A stretch of 64,000 bases of DNA from Patiria pectinifera (lineage: Eukaryota; Echinodermata; Asteroidea; Valvatida; Asterinidae), in contig CM057129.1 of NCBI GenBank assembly GCA_029964075.1, positions 22,497,430-22,561,429 on the forward strand, in the 5' to 3' direction. This document shows, one piece after another, positions 1 through 11,534 of the stretch. The translations under genes were made by a program, and so were the position numbers. The notes beneath the pieces are model-generated. The model saw only the letters and a program-made list of their open reading frames with translations, made no database searches and was not told the origin of the DNA. The first letter of the stretch is position 1. Each line of letters starts with the position of its first letter.

Positions 1-637
1 CACAAAAATGTTTCTTTCTTTTTTTAAAAGGCCATACCACAAATCTTTACCATTGCTTTGTGTCTTTTGTGCGGTCAAGGATGTGTAAGCTTGTCTTTTA
101 GACACCGATAGGTTTTGTATTCTAGCTTGAATAGGAAGCTGTATTGCAAGTGAATATTTGGATGTCTGAGACACATAGTCCATCAGCCTCGGTCCAAAAT
201 GTTGGCCACCGGTATCAAATGAGGGGAATAATCGTCATAGCGATTTTTGGCAAGGTATATACCTCGAGAGTTGGAAAATATGTGATAGCATTGCAGCGGT
301 GGCAGCTTTTTGGGTGTTATCACCCTGTTTTTCAAAATGTCCATCAAAATGCTTGTTACCACTGTAGGGGCGGTATACCTTATGCATGCGCACTATAACC
401 ATTTATGCCCCGATTTGATACTGACTAAACACCAGGCTGATGGCCTAACATTGGGTTTTGCATGAAAGTTGCCAAAGTTTCAAATCTTGGCTGAAAGAGC
501 ATTTCCCTTTCACATCTTTAGTTCTACTTTGCACCTGATTAACTACTGCATTTGAATATTATTTGAAGAACAGCACCACGGAGAGAAAATATATGCTCTT
601 TCATAACTGTATAATCTCACTCCAAATTTACCCACAG

Positions 638-3576
638 ATGAACAACTGAAGAAAATTGAATGTCGCAGGGTGCGCCCTCAGTGTGGGAATTTGAAGGAGT
701 ATATTTTGAGTCTGCGAGATCCCCCGCAGGCCCCGCTCAAGGGAGCTTCCGTTAACCTGTGCCGTGCATTCGCAGCAGCTTACGAGAGTGCCCATTACGG
801 ACACAAGGTAAAGTCTGGCAGTCCTCCCGCATCCTTCAAAATATCCTGTAGGAAGTTTTGAAAGATTTTGAAGGATTGAAGAAGATTTAGCATGTTCATG
901 TTCAAACTTTCCTTCATGTTTTCTTCTGTTTTGATGTTAAGCTTCTCTGGGTATTCAAGAAAGATTATGTTAAAATAATGAGACAAAATTAAGAAACGAT
1001 TTCTCTTCCTGAAAGGGCTCATGCAATGTAATTTTTTTAATGCGATCCTTGAAAATGCACCTTTTGCAAAAATGCAAAAGTGTAATGTCATTTTAGGCAG
1101 AAACCTCAATGTAACAACCAGTTTCAGCACTACATGTTGCCAGAATTTTGGATATTTCGCCATCATAAATCTTCTTTTCTTTAGTGATTCGTTGTTGTGT
1201 CAGTACATGGCAGTATTAACCAATGAGCAAACTTTTCTCACAAATGTGATGCGATCAAGCTAAATGAGTTGTTTGTCGGGAAATTTTTATTTGGAGATAC
1301 AGGCCAAAATAGGGCCGCTTCATCACATCACTTCATCACATCTCTTGGTGTTCCGACTTCCATAATTTTTAAACTTAAGATAGTACCAGCATGCGGTTTT
1401 CACAGCAGTAATGCTGAGATTGTGATCTTTTCAAATCTGTAATAAAAATTTAGTCATCACAAATGTTTTCAATGAACCCTAAAATGAACAGTGTCTTCCT
1501 GAAATGACATCATTGCAGCAGCGCCCTCGGTTGTCTGAAAAAGCATGGACAAAGTTTCAAAGAAGTGAACTTTTCAATAAAATTAACCAAAAAGGGATGT
1601 CAGATAGTTCTCATACATTTAAGAGGTTTGGAAAGTTGCATAAAATATGTTCCTACGAAATATTCACTTCATGGACCCTTTTATTAAAAAAAGGAATCAA
1701 AAAAAGGAATCAAGATAGCATACAATGTCATTATGTGCAAATTTGATACAGTAACTTTAACTTTCTGAAACACTGTAAACCTGTCTTTTTAAAATCAAAC
1801 ACGGTAGCACATTTTCGCTTTTCCCAATCCAAAATAAAAGTAAAATTATTGACGAGAAAAAGTTGTCAGCCATTGTTTTTCTATTTCTTTGCTTTGATAA
1901 GATGAACTTCTTCAGTATTGAAATGGTTGATATCTTTTTCTTCCCCTTACCTTTCACAGCCTTTTGGCGAGACAGAGTACAACAATTTCATGACGTTATT
2001 GCACGAGCTGTTATCTTGGTGAGTGTGTGTTGCTTGCATTCCTCCTCATCTTGTTTACTTTTTTTTAGGAGGTCCCTTTCTAGTGCTATAGTTCACATTT
2101 TTTTTTTTGCTCTGAAGTGTGGTCGGATATTAGGCAGAAAAAAAATCTATAGAAAAAAATTACAGTTGCATCCCTATCCGCTCTGTTCACAAGTACCCCC
2201 TCACCGGCAAAGAAAGTACAGTTGGGGGTGACCGACCGACGCCATCTTGCCTGACTGCAATATTTTGCCGCAGAGTGCGGTTACTGCGTGTGTAGTACAA
2301 ATCCCCTGGTGTACCTGCGTCACACACAAGGAACGGTGTGCGTCAACCAGCTAAACGTCCCGCCCATGGGACGTCGTTGCTATGTAAAAGGGCGCCCTCT
2401 TTTGTTGGTGCACGGAGCCCATAGATGGCTAAATTGAAAGAGACAAAGTGCGTGTTGTCTCTTGTTTTCTTTATTGCAATGAGTTTATAAGAGTTGATAT
2501 CACTGACAAAAAAACATAAATAAGCCATCTTTGGTGCAAGGGCGTCAATCGCTTCTCAAAGGTTGGGGGGGGGGGAGACATACCTTGATCAGAACTAGTG
2601 TGAGCGTGAAGCCCTAAGGTGTGGGGTTCAGGGCCCGCTGAAATATTGGATTCTAGACACTCTGTGGTGCGATCTGAGGCAATTTCTGACCACTATAACC
2701 AATTTGTTTTGAGCATAAAATCATCATTTAAACATCATTTTTGAGTCATAGAATCAAATGTAGGCTACACTTTATTCGGGGAGAACACGAAGTGGAGAGG
2801 ACAAATTATATGATATCCCCCCCACTTTAAAAAGTGGGGTGGGGGGGGGGGTTGGAGAGTCATACATGTCCCCCCCACCTATCAACGCCCACACTATGGT
2901 AAGACGCTGTTGACTTCATTATATCTGCACCTTATAATCTGGTTCATGCATAGCTTAAGCGTGTGAAGACATCAGCGCACGAACCAGCCCGTGAACCAGA
3001 ACAAAGACAGGTGATGTCAGCCTTCGGTACTCTATATTTGTGGTACTGAACTGCAAACATTTTAGCACTTTGCAAATGATGATGGTTTTTGTTTTTTTGT
3101 TTTTCAGCATTCGACACAAAGGTATGAAGAGTAAGAAATCCAGCCAATCCTCTAGCTCCCAGCATAAACAGCATACCTCAGCCAGCCAGCGCTCTCACAT
3201 TAATAGATCCGCGGGCAGTCAGAAAGCAAGGAGCCCAACCAAACCAATCAGCAAAGGCGAGCCCAGACTGATCGACCAATCAGCAGCCAGTACCAGCCAG
3301 ACAGAGTGGCACGCCGAAAACAATCCCCTGAGAGGGATCACGGTGGGTCATGTGACCAAGAGGAACCAATCAAGAGCAGTCACAAGATCGGAGGAGACCG
3401 TGGAATTGCTGGAGAGGAAGAGAACGTCGCGAGGCTCGGACGTGGGCAGCGACACCGAGAGGGGTTCGCGGATAACCAGAACCTCAAATTCCTCGTCAAG
3501 TCGGAGCGACGAGATGCAGCCGCTCATGGCCAGCAGACTCGTGCGACAGGATTCGGTGTCGGAAGACGTACTGTGA
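638..3576 (+). CDS. C1orf43/NICE-3-like protein, 3' part (gene cut by left edge)
   Basis: Three coding exons, 638-807, 1960-2018 and 3108-3576 (stop TGA), all with GT-AG sites and matching phase. The first needs one base from an exon to the left of, or unrecognised at, the window start. The first two exons encode a segment with YILSLRD, PLKGA, AAAYESAHYGHK and FGETEYNNFMTLLHELL. It lines up block by block with human C1orf43 (YLLDLRN, PFKGV, LLDGYETARYG, FGQNEYLRYQEALSEL). C1orf43 is a single-pass membrane protein reported as a regulator of phagocytosis; its N-terminal membrane anchor would lie upstream of this window. The last exon gives a hydrophilic, Ser/Arg-rich tail of about 155 residues, longer than the human tail, with no recognisable domain and ending SEDVL. 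Seen: exons and phase. Known: family alignment from memory. Inferred: orthology. The alternative is another protein with the same fold. Confidence 0.68.
808..1959 (+). other. Intron of the C1orf43-like gene
   Basis: AT-rich intron between GTAAAG and a TTTCACAG acceptor. It includes, at about 1470-1685, one copy of a dispersed repeat (starts near GAACAGTGTCTTCCT) that recurs at about 14130-14405 in intron 1 of the SWEET gene. No coding signal seen. Confidence 0.7.
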
Positions 3577-4217
3577 TAACTTCCAAACAAACATTTGCCC
3601 CTGGTCATCCCATCTTTATTGAGATAACAAGCCTCAATCAATGGCCAAGGCTGAACAAGGCAAATCCAGTAGTGTCGCTGGGGCAGGGGGTGGGTGACAG
3701 TTGTCAACTCCCCCCCCATTTATTATTTGTTTTGTCGAGAAAATTAATCAGATGGTGTCTAGCCCCCAGCCGCCCCCCCCCCCAATTGGATGTTATATTT
3801 GAGACCAGTTTCAAAGTTAGCTTTGTGTGGATTTTACATCACATTTATTAAACAAAAAAATTCCAAATACTCCAGTATTCTACCTTTTTTATACACGACC
3901 TTTTTTTAACAATGAATTTTATTTTCTTTTGAATAAGCATCAGTACTTTAAATACAACCTGTACATAACATAAATATTAATATATTACATTAGGACATTT
4001 TAGATGGCAGATAATGGCGTTTGCCTACATGTGTGTCATTGTGACAAATAGTCCTCAGTTTTGTGATAACTGGACTATAATTTGAAGTGTGGTGTCAAAC
4101 CGAATGTACATTTTACCTCAGGAAGAATGAAAAAATTTGATGTTTGTTTTTCAAAACCCATCATGACTGACTGTGACCGTTGTTGGTGCATACCTGATGT
4201 GGATATCCCACAGAATC

Positions 4218-4595
4218 AGTATACAAATAATGAATGTTTGTGAGTGCAATGGTAAGAATAATTTCATTCGATGACGGATGGAATGTTCCGGCCAAGTGGA
4301 ATAGAAAATTCCATCTGTCACCAAATGAAATTACCAAATGAAAGTCTTCTTTCCAATTGCACGAATGTTAAACATTCATTATTTGTTTTGTATAATATCT
4401 GAATAAATCCTCGTCATCTGATTGGTCAGAGTCGCCAATAGTGTGACCATGCATTGGAAGTTCTACTTACCGTGGAATAGAACTTCTATTTTGGGGGTGC
4501 GGCGGTCCATGGTTTGGGATGAATAATTCAGCGACATGTGATCAACGACCAACCAATCAGATGATGTGGATTTATTCAGGCGGCGTATAATATTT
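4218..4595. repeat. Fold-back repeat pair with CCAAT-containing arms
   Basis: Two inverted pairs overlap here. ACAAATAATGAATGTTT at about 4220 faces AAACATTCATTATTTGT near 4370. The stretch 4390-4428 (TGAATAAATCC, CATCTGATTGGTC) faces 4548-4595 (GACCAACCAATCAGATGATG, GGATTTATTCA). This fits a small non-autonomous DNA element or two abutting ones. No target duplication was resolved. Confidence 0.5.
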
Positions 4596-5836
4596 CTTAA
4601 ATACTTTTGGCTAAGATTTGTAAATAAAAATTGACAGTGTCCCGTAAGTGCAACGGTAGTACAGTCATTACGAACTGACTGTGATACAATCACCAGGTCC
4701 ACATTTCACGAAGCTGCTAAGCGGAAAAGCGGAGAGCCAGTCACAAGTAATATACATCCAGTGTTGTTTTGGCTGGTAACCCGTTTTTGCTAAGCAGTAT
4801 TTTTTATGCTTAGCAAATTTGCTTGTGGTTAGCAGCTCCTGTGAAATTTGGTCTGGAATGATCGCATAGAAAAGTTGTTTTGTACATACATGTATTAGGC
4901 CAAATAAAAAAAAGAACATGTTTAGAGTCCTGCCTTTTTTTTAAAAAAGGGAGGAGGCCCTTTTATTTTTCCTTCCAAAATGGACGCCCGACCCGGCTAT
5001 TTTTAAAGATGGCCACAAGGCTTTATATTGGCTAGATACAACAGACAAAGAGGCCAAAATGATGTCACTGTTTAAAATTTATCATTTTGGGGGTTAAAGA
5101 AAAAAGGAGGGGGCCTCCAAAAGGGAAGCAGGCAGGGACGCTTGACCTTTTAAAAAATTTTATTTGGCCTTAAGAACATTGAGAATTGACGCTGTTTTTT
5201 TTCTTCCACATTTCATGTGTCAGGTACTTCAACAGTGAACCAAAGAAAATTCTGTCGTACACTAATCATCTTGAGTTTGTTTTGACATGATCAACGACTT
5301 CCACTGTTATCAGCAATAGTTTAACCACGTATGAATGATGGACAACATTTTTTCCCCCTTCAAATTGACCATATATTGATTTCAGAGAAAACTAAAGTTT
5401 TAATTCTAAAACGACATTGTGACTAGCATTTCTCTTTAAGCTAATTGCAAATTGTGACTAGCATAGGTAACGAAACATGCCTTGAATAAACCTTAGCATT
5501 CCCAAGTAATTCAGCATTTTTACAAATCAGTTCAAGTACTACCATTGGAATCTTCATTTTGAGTTGTAGTACCATTGACCATACATTGATTTCAGAGAAA
5601 ACGTGGTAATTTACTAAAAACAAAAGTTTTAATTCTACGACATTGTGACTAGCATTTCTCTTTTAAGCTATTTCAAATTGTGACTAGCATAGGTAACGAA
5701 ACATGCCTTGAATGTAACTTTTCCAAGTAATTCCGCTTTTTTTACAAATCAGTTCAAGTACTACCATTGGAATCTTCATTTTGAGTTGTAATACGGTTTA
5801 ATTTATTCCACAGATGTGACTATCTCTACCATACAG

Positions 5837-6340
5837 TGTTGTCGTACTCAGTAGTCGTACTTGAGTACAACTCAAGCACTTTTTTAGAATACTCGTACAC
5901 GTGCCCGAATATCAAAATACTCGTACTCGAATATAAACAAACTCGGACTCGAATTCACGGTACTCGTACTCGAGAAGCGAAGTTCTTGTACTTGATTATT
6001 AGGACTTTGAGTAATTTAGTTTTGAAATTAAAAACATTCTGATTATATTTATGCAGTGTGGCAAAATTGCCTTTCAAGAAGTCTTCTTTAAAAGAAGTCC
6101 ATAACATTCATGTTGCAGAACTGGTGGCTTCAGTTTCCACTTGTTACTTGAGATTATAATTGTTTTCACTTGGGTACTCCATAAAGTACTCGTACCCAGA
6201 GGTCCAGGTACTGGAACAAGGCTTCACAGAACTAGTACTCGAGGGTCAAAGTACTGGGACTCGGGTACGTGTACTCGTTCTCAATGGTCAAAGTACTCGG
6301 ATGCAAGTGGTACTTGATAGCTTGGCAGTGCTTTGTACTC
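5837..6340. repeat. GTACTCG-rich degenerate repeat
   Basis: Dense repetition of CGTACTCG and its variants in two blocks (5837-5970 and 6170-6340), separated by unique-looking sequence. It starts near CAGTGTTGTCGTACTC, which resembles the end of a hAT-type element built from short subterminal repeats, like the GAGTC element at 53882-54822. I could not find the matching right end, so this may be a truncated copy. Confidence 0.45.
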
Positions 6341-6344
6341 GGTT

Positions 6345-6584
6345 CGCTCGTACCCCCCTCCCTGCAAACAGGACGCTGGTAAGGGCTGACGTCATTTGAG
6401 CTCTCATTGGATAGATTTGCGTGACCTGTGACGTAGAACGCGTCACACAAACTAGCTTCCGGTGCCCATCATGCGTAGCGCGCGCTAGCTGCATGCGAAG
6501 GTCAATCTGTACTTCCTTCACAAGATTCTGTGAAGCTCATCAGCCCTTACCAGTGCCCTGTTTGCAGGGCGGGGGTACGAGCAA
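6345..6584. repeat. Inverted repeat with about 43-bp arms
   Basis: Left arm 6345-6387 and right arm 6541-6584 are near-perfect reverse complements, sharing GCTCGTACCCCC, CCTGCAAACAGG and CTGGTAAGGGCTG. The spacer of about 150 bp carries several CpG-rich words (CGTAGCGCGCGC). Likely a fold-back MITE. Confidence 0.6.
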
Positions 6585-6884
6585 ATGTACTCGGATAATG
6601 TTCTTTCACAGGATGCTATTGTGGCACATCCTGGCTGACTGGAGTACCGAGTCAATGAACAGGGGTTTACTTTTAAAGAACAGCACCTTGAGGAAGTGTT
6701 TATTTTTGTAGTCAATGACTGATTTACAAACCCTTTACATGTCAAGATAATTGTTTCAATGACCAGGGCTTCTGAATGAACACTTTCAAATGAAACTTAG
6801 GGCAAAAAAAAGACATGTTTCTTTGAGTTGCCTTGTTACTTACCCCCGTTTCTAATAAGTAATTTTATACCACTACAGTCATCA

Positions 6885-7125
6885 TCATCCTTCGGCTGCG
6901 GAGCAGTCGACTACAAGCTTCTTCCATTTACTGCGATCTTGGGCAAGTGTTGCGATTTGGTCTGGTCGCAGCATGCCATCACTATCTCCAAGCAAGCGTT
7001 GAATATAAGTCAGGTATGATGTGCGTTGTCTTCCTGGTTTCCTTCTCCCCTGGGTAGGTGTATAAAGGGCATACACTTTTGCAGGCTCATCGTCTGGCAT
7101 GCGGAGTATGTGCCCAAGGAACTTG
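6885..7125 (-). pseudogene. LINE (non-LTR retrotransposon) reverse transcriptase C-terminal remnant
   Basis: On the minus strand an open frame reads KFLGHILRMPDDEPAKV, then RRKPGRQRTSYLTY, then IATLAQDRSKWKKLV, and stops at 6885. The series GHILRMP, a GRP-like basic stretch and LAQDRSxWK is the standard C-terminal tail of many LINE reverse transcriptases (CR1, RTE and relatives). The sequence after the stop is a short ATGATGATG run, as at many LINE 3' ends. Only this end is present, so it is a 5'-truncated dead insertion. Confidence 0.65.
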
Positions 7126-7421
7126 AGCTACCACTACAGTAAAGACCACTAATATTTTCAGGTGATTTTAACCCAACAACGAACTGCCATGAAATTACAT
7201 TTCTTTCATCTTATCCATTCTAATGTACATATATACATGTAAAGTGCCGTTTTAATGTACTCGCATGATTTTTGTAATAAAATGTCAACTTCCTTATGTG
7301 ATGTGTACTACCCAATTTGGGTAGCTGCTTGAGGTATTTTCACTTATCTTTCTTTTTGAAGCTAAAGTTTGGCATGGAACGATGGATCTATGGGAGTAGA
7401 AACAATGGCACTGAGTGTTAG

Positions 7422-10400
7422 TTATCCATTTGGGACATGCTGCTTTTGTTGTGGTATTTCACGTGAATCATCACTTTCGTCGTCGTCATCATCATCAGCA
7501 TCAACCTCATCATCATCAGTATCCTCATTTTCGCTGTTGTCACTGCTACGATCCCTGTACCTAAAACAACACACAAAAAACCGGCAAGTTAAACTTGCGC
7601 GATCCCCCTGGCATGCTGGTAGTATTCATACAGTCAGTTAGTAAGCACACTTTGCAGTGTACCCAACCAAAATCAATAATGACCTCATTTGACCCCTAGA
7701 TGACCTTTGACCTCAAATGTCTCAAGTCATGTGAAGTCCCCCTACCCAAAGATGATTGTCACCAAGTGTGGTTGAGATTGAAGTATGACTTTTCATATGA
7801 CAGCAGTTTTCAGTTTACCTAACCAAAAACAACAATGACCTCATTTGACCCCTAGATGACCTTTGACCTCAAATGTCTCAAGGCATCTGAAGTCCCCCTA
7901 CCCAAAGATGATTGTTACCAAGTTTGGTTGAGATTGAAGACTTTTCATATGACAGCACTAAACAGTTAACCTAACCAAAAAAATGGACCACGCGGACACA
8001 GAAGGAATACACAAGATCCCTCTTTCTTGGCTTAAAAGCCAGGGGGATACAAAGCAAAATCAGTACCTTTTTCCCTGCTGCATCAAAATTAAAGTTGCTC
8101 TTTCTGTGCTCTGCAGTAAATTAGATTTTTCCCCATTCAAGATTTTCAATCTGTGTGCAACCCTTTTATTTTTGAGATCCACCTGAATTATTGTTGGGTT
8201 GCCTATAATTTGAAATTTGTGAAGTGAGTTAATGTGGATGGATTTTTTTTCATTTGATTTCTCATTTAAAAGTGAGTAACTTTTGAGAAAGAAATTAATG
8301 TTGCACCCTGACGCTACTGTTTTCATATATTATCTCAATGAAGGTCACAGTCATGGCCAAAATTTTGAAAATACCTGAATCTGGGATTGAGAAACATTTC
8401 CAATTTTGTTAGAAAATACTTTGAAATGCACTCAACTCTGCATAAACTTTGTACACAACCAAAGAAGTGAGTGGTGTCTGGATACTGGATTTTTCCAACT
8501 TTTGTATTGCTAACAAAATAACTGTTATAGGGGGGGAAACTTGAAGTAGCTTTGCTACTCCGAAACTTTTCATTAATCACAAAGCTTTTTCAGAGAATGG
8601 TAGACAAATCCTGCCTCCAGCAGAGTAAGACCCAAAAAACCAAAAGGATTTCTGGTTAGAAGTAGTCCTTGTGGGTAGTACTTTGAGGGACAATGTTTTG
8701 TGATACAACTGGATATAGCAGATTTAGTTTTAATCCGTTAATCAAAATATCTTCATAGTGTTAGCATACCTGCCTGGAGAGTCCGGCTTGTATGCGCCCA
8801 TCTGTATGTGCAGCCTCTCTGACAATCTCTCGGCAGCCTGCGCAGCTTGTAAAGCCTAATTTACAAAAATAACAGAATGATCAAAACAAATGAGGGATGG
8901 CATTTTAAACAGATTTGGGATTTCGTTGGTTGCTGTGTGCAGTGCTTTCGTCGAGTCCATATCGCAAGTCTGGTCAAAAGTAAGCCCCAAGTCCATCCAC
9001 AAGACCAGTCACAAGGAAGAGGTGATGAACGATGACAAAAGGATGCTTTAGTCACAGTTCATTTGAAAATCTTGTCACTTGACTTAAGACTTGACTTTTG
9101 AAAGACTTGTTTGTATCCCAGTCATTCACAAGTCAGATCACATCAAACAATGACAAAGGAATGTCTTTGTCACATGCTCACCTGAATAGCTTGCAACTTG
9201 ACCAGAGACTGGAAGGCCTATGATGGACTTAGGATGACTTGTGACTGACTTAATTACAAATCTGACTTGTGATGGTCTGTGAGTTACTAAATGCGACAAA
9301 CTCTTTCCTGGTGAAGTCCTCAAAAATGGGAGAAATTTCAGACTGGAATTCAGTAATTGGGGAAATTTCCATCAAGACGACGTAAGGTACTGAGGTTCAC
9401 AGTTTTATACCTGCACTTTGCTCCTCTGTTTCTCCAACAGCTCAGCCGCTTCTTTGACATCCATGTACTGCGTCCCAGGATGTTTGAGTGGTGGGATGGC
9501 AACAGCCGACATTTCCGGAGGCCTGTCCTGCACCCCACGCATCGGCGTGCTACCACTGGAGGGTGGGGTGGGCAGCGGACGCTCTAGACCCTCGGGTATT
9601 CTGTCTGAGTGGAGCGTCCTGAAAGGCTGAAACGGCGCCTTTTCTGTCTTCAGGAATGCATTTGGGGGAGATTCAGGCACGCCCTGTGGGGCACCGATGT
9701 CCATTTTCTCCAAGAGATCCGCGGCGTCATTCACCATGGCCTCATGTTTTGCGATGAGCTCTCGGAGCCTGTCTGCCAGGAGTTGGACCTTTTGACCTTT
9801 ATCCGGTAGCATGCTTAGCCTTTTCCTGATTGGTCAATAAGACAGAGAATTTACTAAACAAGATTAGTAACGTGATACCTCACACAAACTGTTCCCTGAC
9901 ACTGTCGAGAATGATTTGGTTAAAGCTTGCCAATAAGCCTGAGACGTAATGACGTCACACTTTGTTTACATGTGCGCTTTCCTATGTTGTAGACGGTCCC
10001 CACTTTATCTGGCGTCCCGACTTTGCTCCCATAGGAATTACGTCATTACGTCTCGGGTCCATAATTGGCTCAGAGTACTTTGAATAACACTCCGACACAA
10101 GGACAATAGAAAGAGTGTAACTTCCCTTTGCCATAAAAAAGAAAGAAGAGTAACATGCGAATAAAGACACTCCAATAATTAATTTAAGGCAGTGGATATT
10201 TGGCCAGCATTGGTTTTCTTTTAACGTCATTTTCATGGATGCTTTCTCTGATTGGCTCGTATATAAACAATTACGTCATATTGGCTGTGCCAGCTTTCTT
10301 TAAGTAAACGCCAGTTTGCCGGAGGAATCAAAGACAACCTCGGGCAACCTAACGTTTACTCTAAGAAAAACCGGCACCGGCTAAATATCCACTTCCGAGT

Positions 10401-10522
10401 GATGATTGATTTGGTGTTTGTGCTCACTTATTGACGAGCAGTTTCTCTTGTCTTGCCAGCAAATCCATCAGCTCTGCTTTGGTCTTAGTCTCAAGGTTTC
10501 CCATATCCCCCGGGCGATCCAT
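7422..10522 (-). CDS. POLR2M: DNA-directed RNA polymerase II subunit GRINL1A-like (Gdown1)
   Basis: Complete gene of four coding exons on the minus strand: 10522-10428, 9825-9411, 8855-8770 and 7560-7422 (stop TAA 7424-7422). Phases join exactly to give 244 residues. The ATG at 10522 is preceded by an in-frame TGA two codons upstream, which fixes the start. Residues 8-32 (GNLETKTKAELMDLLARQEK) and 37-48 (LPDKGQKVQ) match the N-terminal helix and LPDKGKK motif of human POLR2M. Residues 160-215 (YMDVKEAAELL, AAQAAERLSERLHIQM, GAYKPDSPGRYRD) match its C-terminal block. The tail is very acidic, as in the human protein. Family knowledge: this subunit binds Pol II, competes with TFIIF and makes the polymerase Mediator-dependent. 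At 244 residues it is shorter than the human 368, the low-complexity middle being reduced. Confidence 0.87.
7677..7975 (+). repeat. Two tandem copies of a 156-bp TGACCTTTGACCTCAAATG repeat
   Basis: The units start at about 7681 and 7837 and share TGACCTCATTTGACCCCTAG, ATGACCTTTGACCTCAAATG and a CCAAGTxTGGTTGAGATTGAAG tail. They lie in POLR2M-like intron 3 (7561-8769), just upstream of exon 4 on that strand. The TGACCT words look like nuclear-receptor half-sites, but the repetition is explained by tandem duplication. Confidence 0.75.
8292..8585. repeat. Degenerate GTTGCAACCTGACGC family MITE copy
   Basis: Shares ATGTTGCA-CCTGACGCTACT, the CTCAATGAAGGTCA block and GGATTGAGAAACATTTCCAATTTT with the better copies at about 12945-13095 and 58106-58289. 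It sits in POLR2M-like intron 3. Confidence 0.5.
9000..9310. repeat. CTTGTGA fold-back family, copy A
   Basis: Contains the family core twice (about 9022 and 9146: AACAATGACAAAGGAATGTC and a diverged form), with flanking TGACTTG/CAAGTCA words. It lies in POLR2M-like intron 2 (8856-9410). See the related copies at 22430, 37850 and 40203. Confidence 0.6.
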
Positions 10523-10964
10523 GGCTCAGTCAGACTCAAAGCCACTCTAAAGATTGAAGCACTAAAAACAAACAAGGGCCGGGTAAATGTTTTAATTACA
10601 ACTTTGAGAAGAAATACCAGTGAGGGTTTAAATGGCAGGGGCAAAATTGCCAACAGTTATATGAACCATGGATTTTCACACTGGCTTCTTTCTGGTTCTA
10701 AAATAGGTTATCAGTTATTAACTAGCACATTATTAATTATATTAAGATGATCAAAGTAAAAAAAACTGCGCCCTTTTTTCCCCACCACTGTCCACTAGAA
10801 CAAGTAAACTAGCACTTTGCCCTGGCAAACTTAAAAATAAAACTGCACCCCAAATTGTACAGAAAGATAAATTTGAACAGGTTCAACCATGTCAATGTCA
10901 ATAAAAAATGTCCTTGCTCTATGGTTTGACCACGTGACGAAAGGCCTCGACCTACATAAAAAAT

Positions 10965-11534
10965 AGGTAGTGTATATTTTGCCGGAGGTAACGCCGGCAA
11001 ACTAACGTTTACTAAAGGTTTGCCGGCGGCAATCCATATCAACAGAGGGCGCTGTACTCTTTAAGATAGGGCTGAATTATAACATGTATTAAATTCCCAC
11101 CAAAGTTGTGTAGCACAGTTGGTGCAGTGGTTAAGCAGTAGCTCTAATGAGTGGGATGTCCCGAGTTCGAATCCTGACCCCTGCCACAATTTTAAGGTGT
11201 TTTTTTTTCTATCCCCAAATAAATAAGAATATTCTTCTTTTATTATTTTAATATGTCTCAAACATTTTATTGCAGAGTATTACTTTTTCTTTTTCAGATT
11301 TGTGGCTCTGGAGGATTTTTTTTAAAGGGAAATAAAGTCCGAAATTATAAAATGGTCTGATTCCCATCTTGTTAATACAAAAATACAACGATAATATTGG
11401 CATGGAGCCAGACTAAAATTTGTCACCGGAAAATGGTAAAGTACAAAAAAACAGTAACTGCGCATGTTCAGTGCATATCCGGCAAACTAACGTTTACTGA
11501 AGGTTTGCCGTCTCCGGCAAAATATCCACTGCCT
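10965..11534. mobile_element. AGGYAGTG-TIR non-autonomous DNA transposon, intact copy
   Basis: Terminal inverted repeats AGGTAGTGTATATTTTGCCG (left) and the reverse complement of AGGCAGTGGATATTTTGCCG (right). Both are followed by a second inverted block with AACGTTTACT and TTTGCCGG. It is flanked by AAAAAAT on both sides (10958-10964, 11535-11541), a 7- to 8-bp target duplication. It carries an internal tRNA-like SINE segment (11107-11340). The other copy, 29236-30888, also has an A/T-rich 8-bp duplication. This fits the hAT type; there is no coding capacity. Confidence 0.75.
11107..11340 (+). repeat. tRNA-derived SINE segment inside the TIR element
   Basis: A tRNA-like head with an A-box-like GTGCAGTGGTTAAGC and B-box GAGTTCGAATCCTG is followed by a body ending GCTCTGGAGGATTTTTTTTA and AAATAAAGTCCGAAATTAT. 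Separate copies are at 12377-12617 (minus, standing alone) and 30505-30745 (minus, inside the second TIR element). It therefore seems to be an independent SINE captured by the DNA element. The tRNA-like fold is too diverged to call a functional tRNA gene. Confidence 0.65.

Larger units (their letters stand above)
3577..7421. other. Convergent intergenic region (3' UTRs plus repeats)
   Basis: Lies between the stop codons of the C1orf43-like gene (+) and POLR2M-like gene (-). It must hold both 3' UTRs, but I could not fix a poly(A) site. Contents: a fold-back repeat at 4218-4595, a duplicated segment (about 5350-5535 and 5580-5790 share CATTGTGACTAGCATTTCTC and CTAGCATAGGTAACGAAACA), a GTACTCG-rich repeat at 5837-6340, an inverted repeat at 6345-6584 and a LINE reverse-transcriptase remnant at 6885-7125. 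No further gene seen. Confidence 0.6.

Noticed and set aside
1-637. Earlier exon of the C1orf43-like gene
   Set aside because: I looked for a segment matching the family part before the first exon here and saw none with a proper donor; the open frame at 144-398 has no similarity to the family.
3306-3851. 181-codon plus-strand frame overlapping the C1orf43-like last exon
   Set aside because: It is in a shifted frame to the exon whose splice phase fits; its length comes from the GC-rich coding sequence beneath.
7677-7975. Nuclear-receptor response elements (TGACCTTTGACCT)
   Set aside because: The words are part of a tandem 156-bp repeat of a kind common in marine invertebrate genomes; repetition, not selection for binding, is the simpler explanation.
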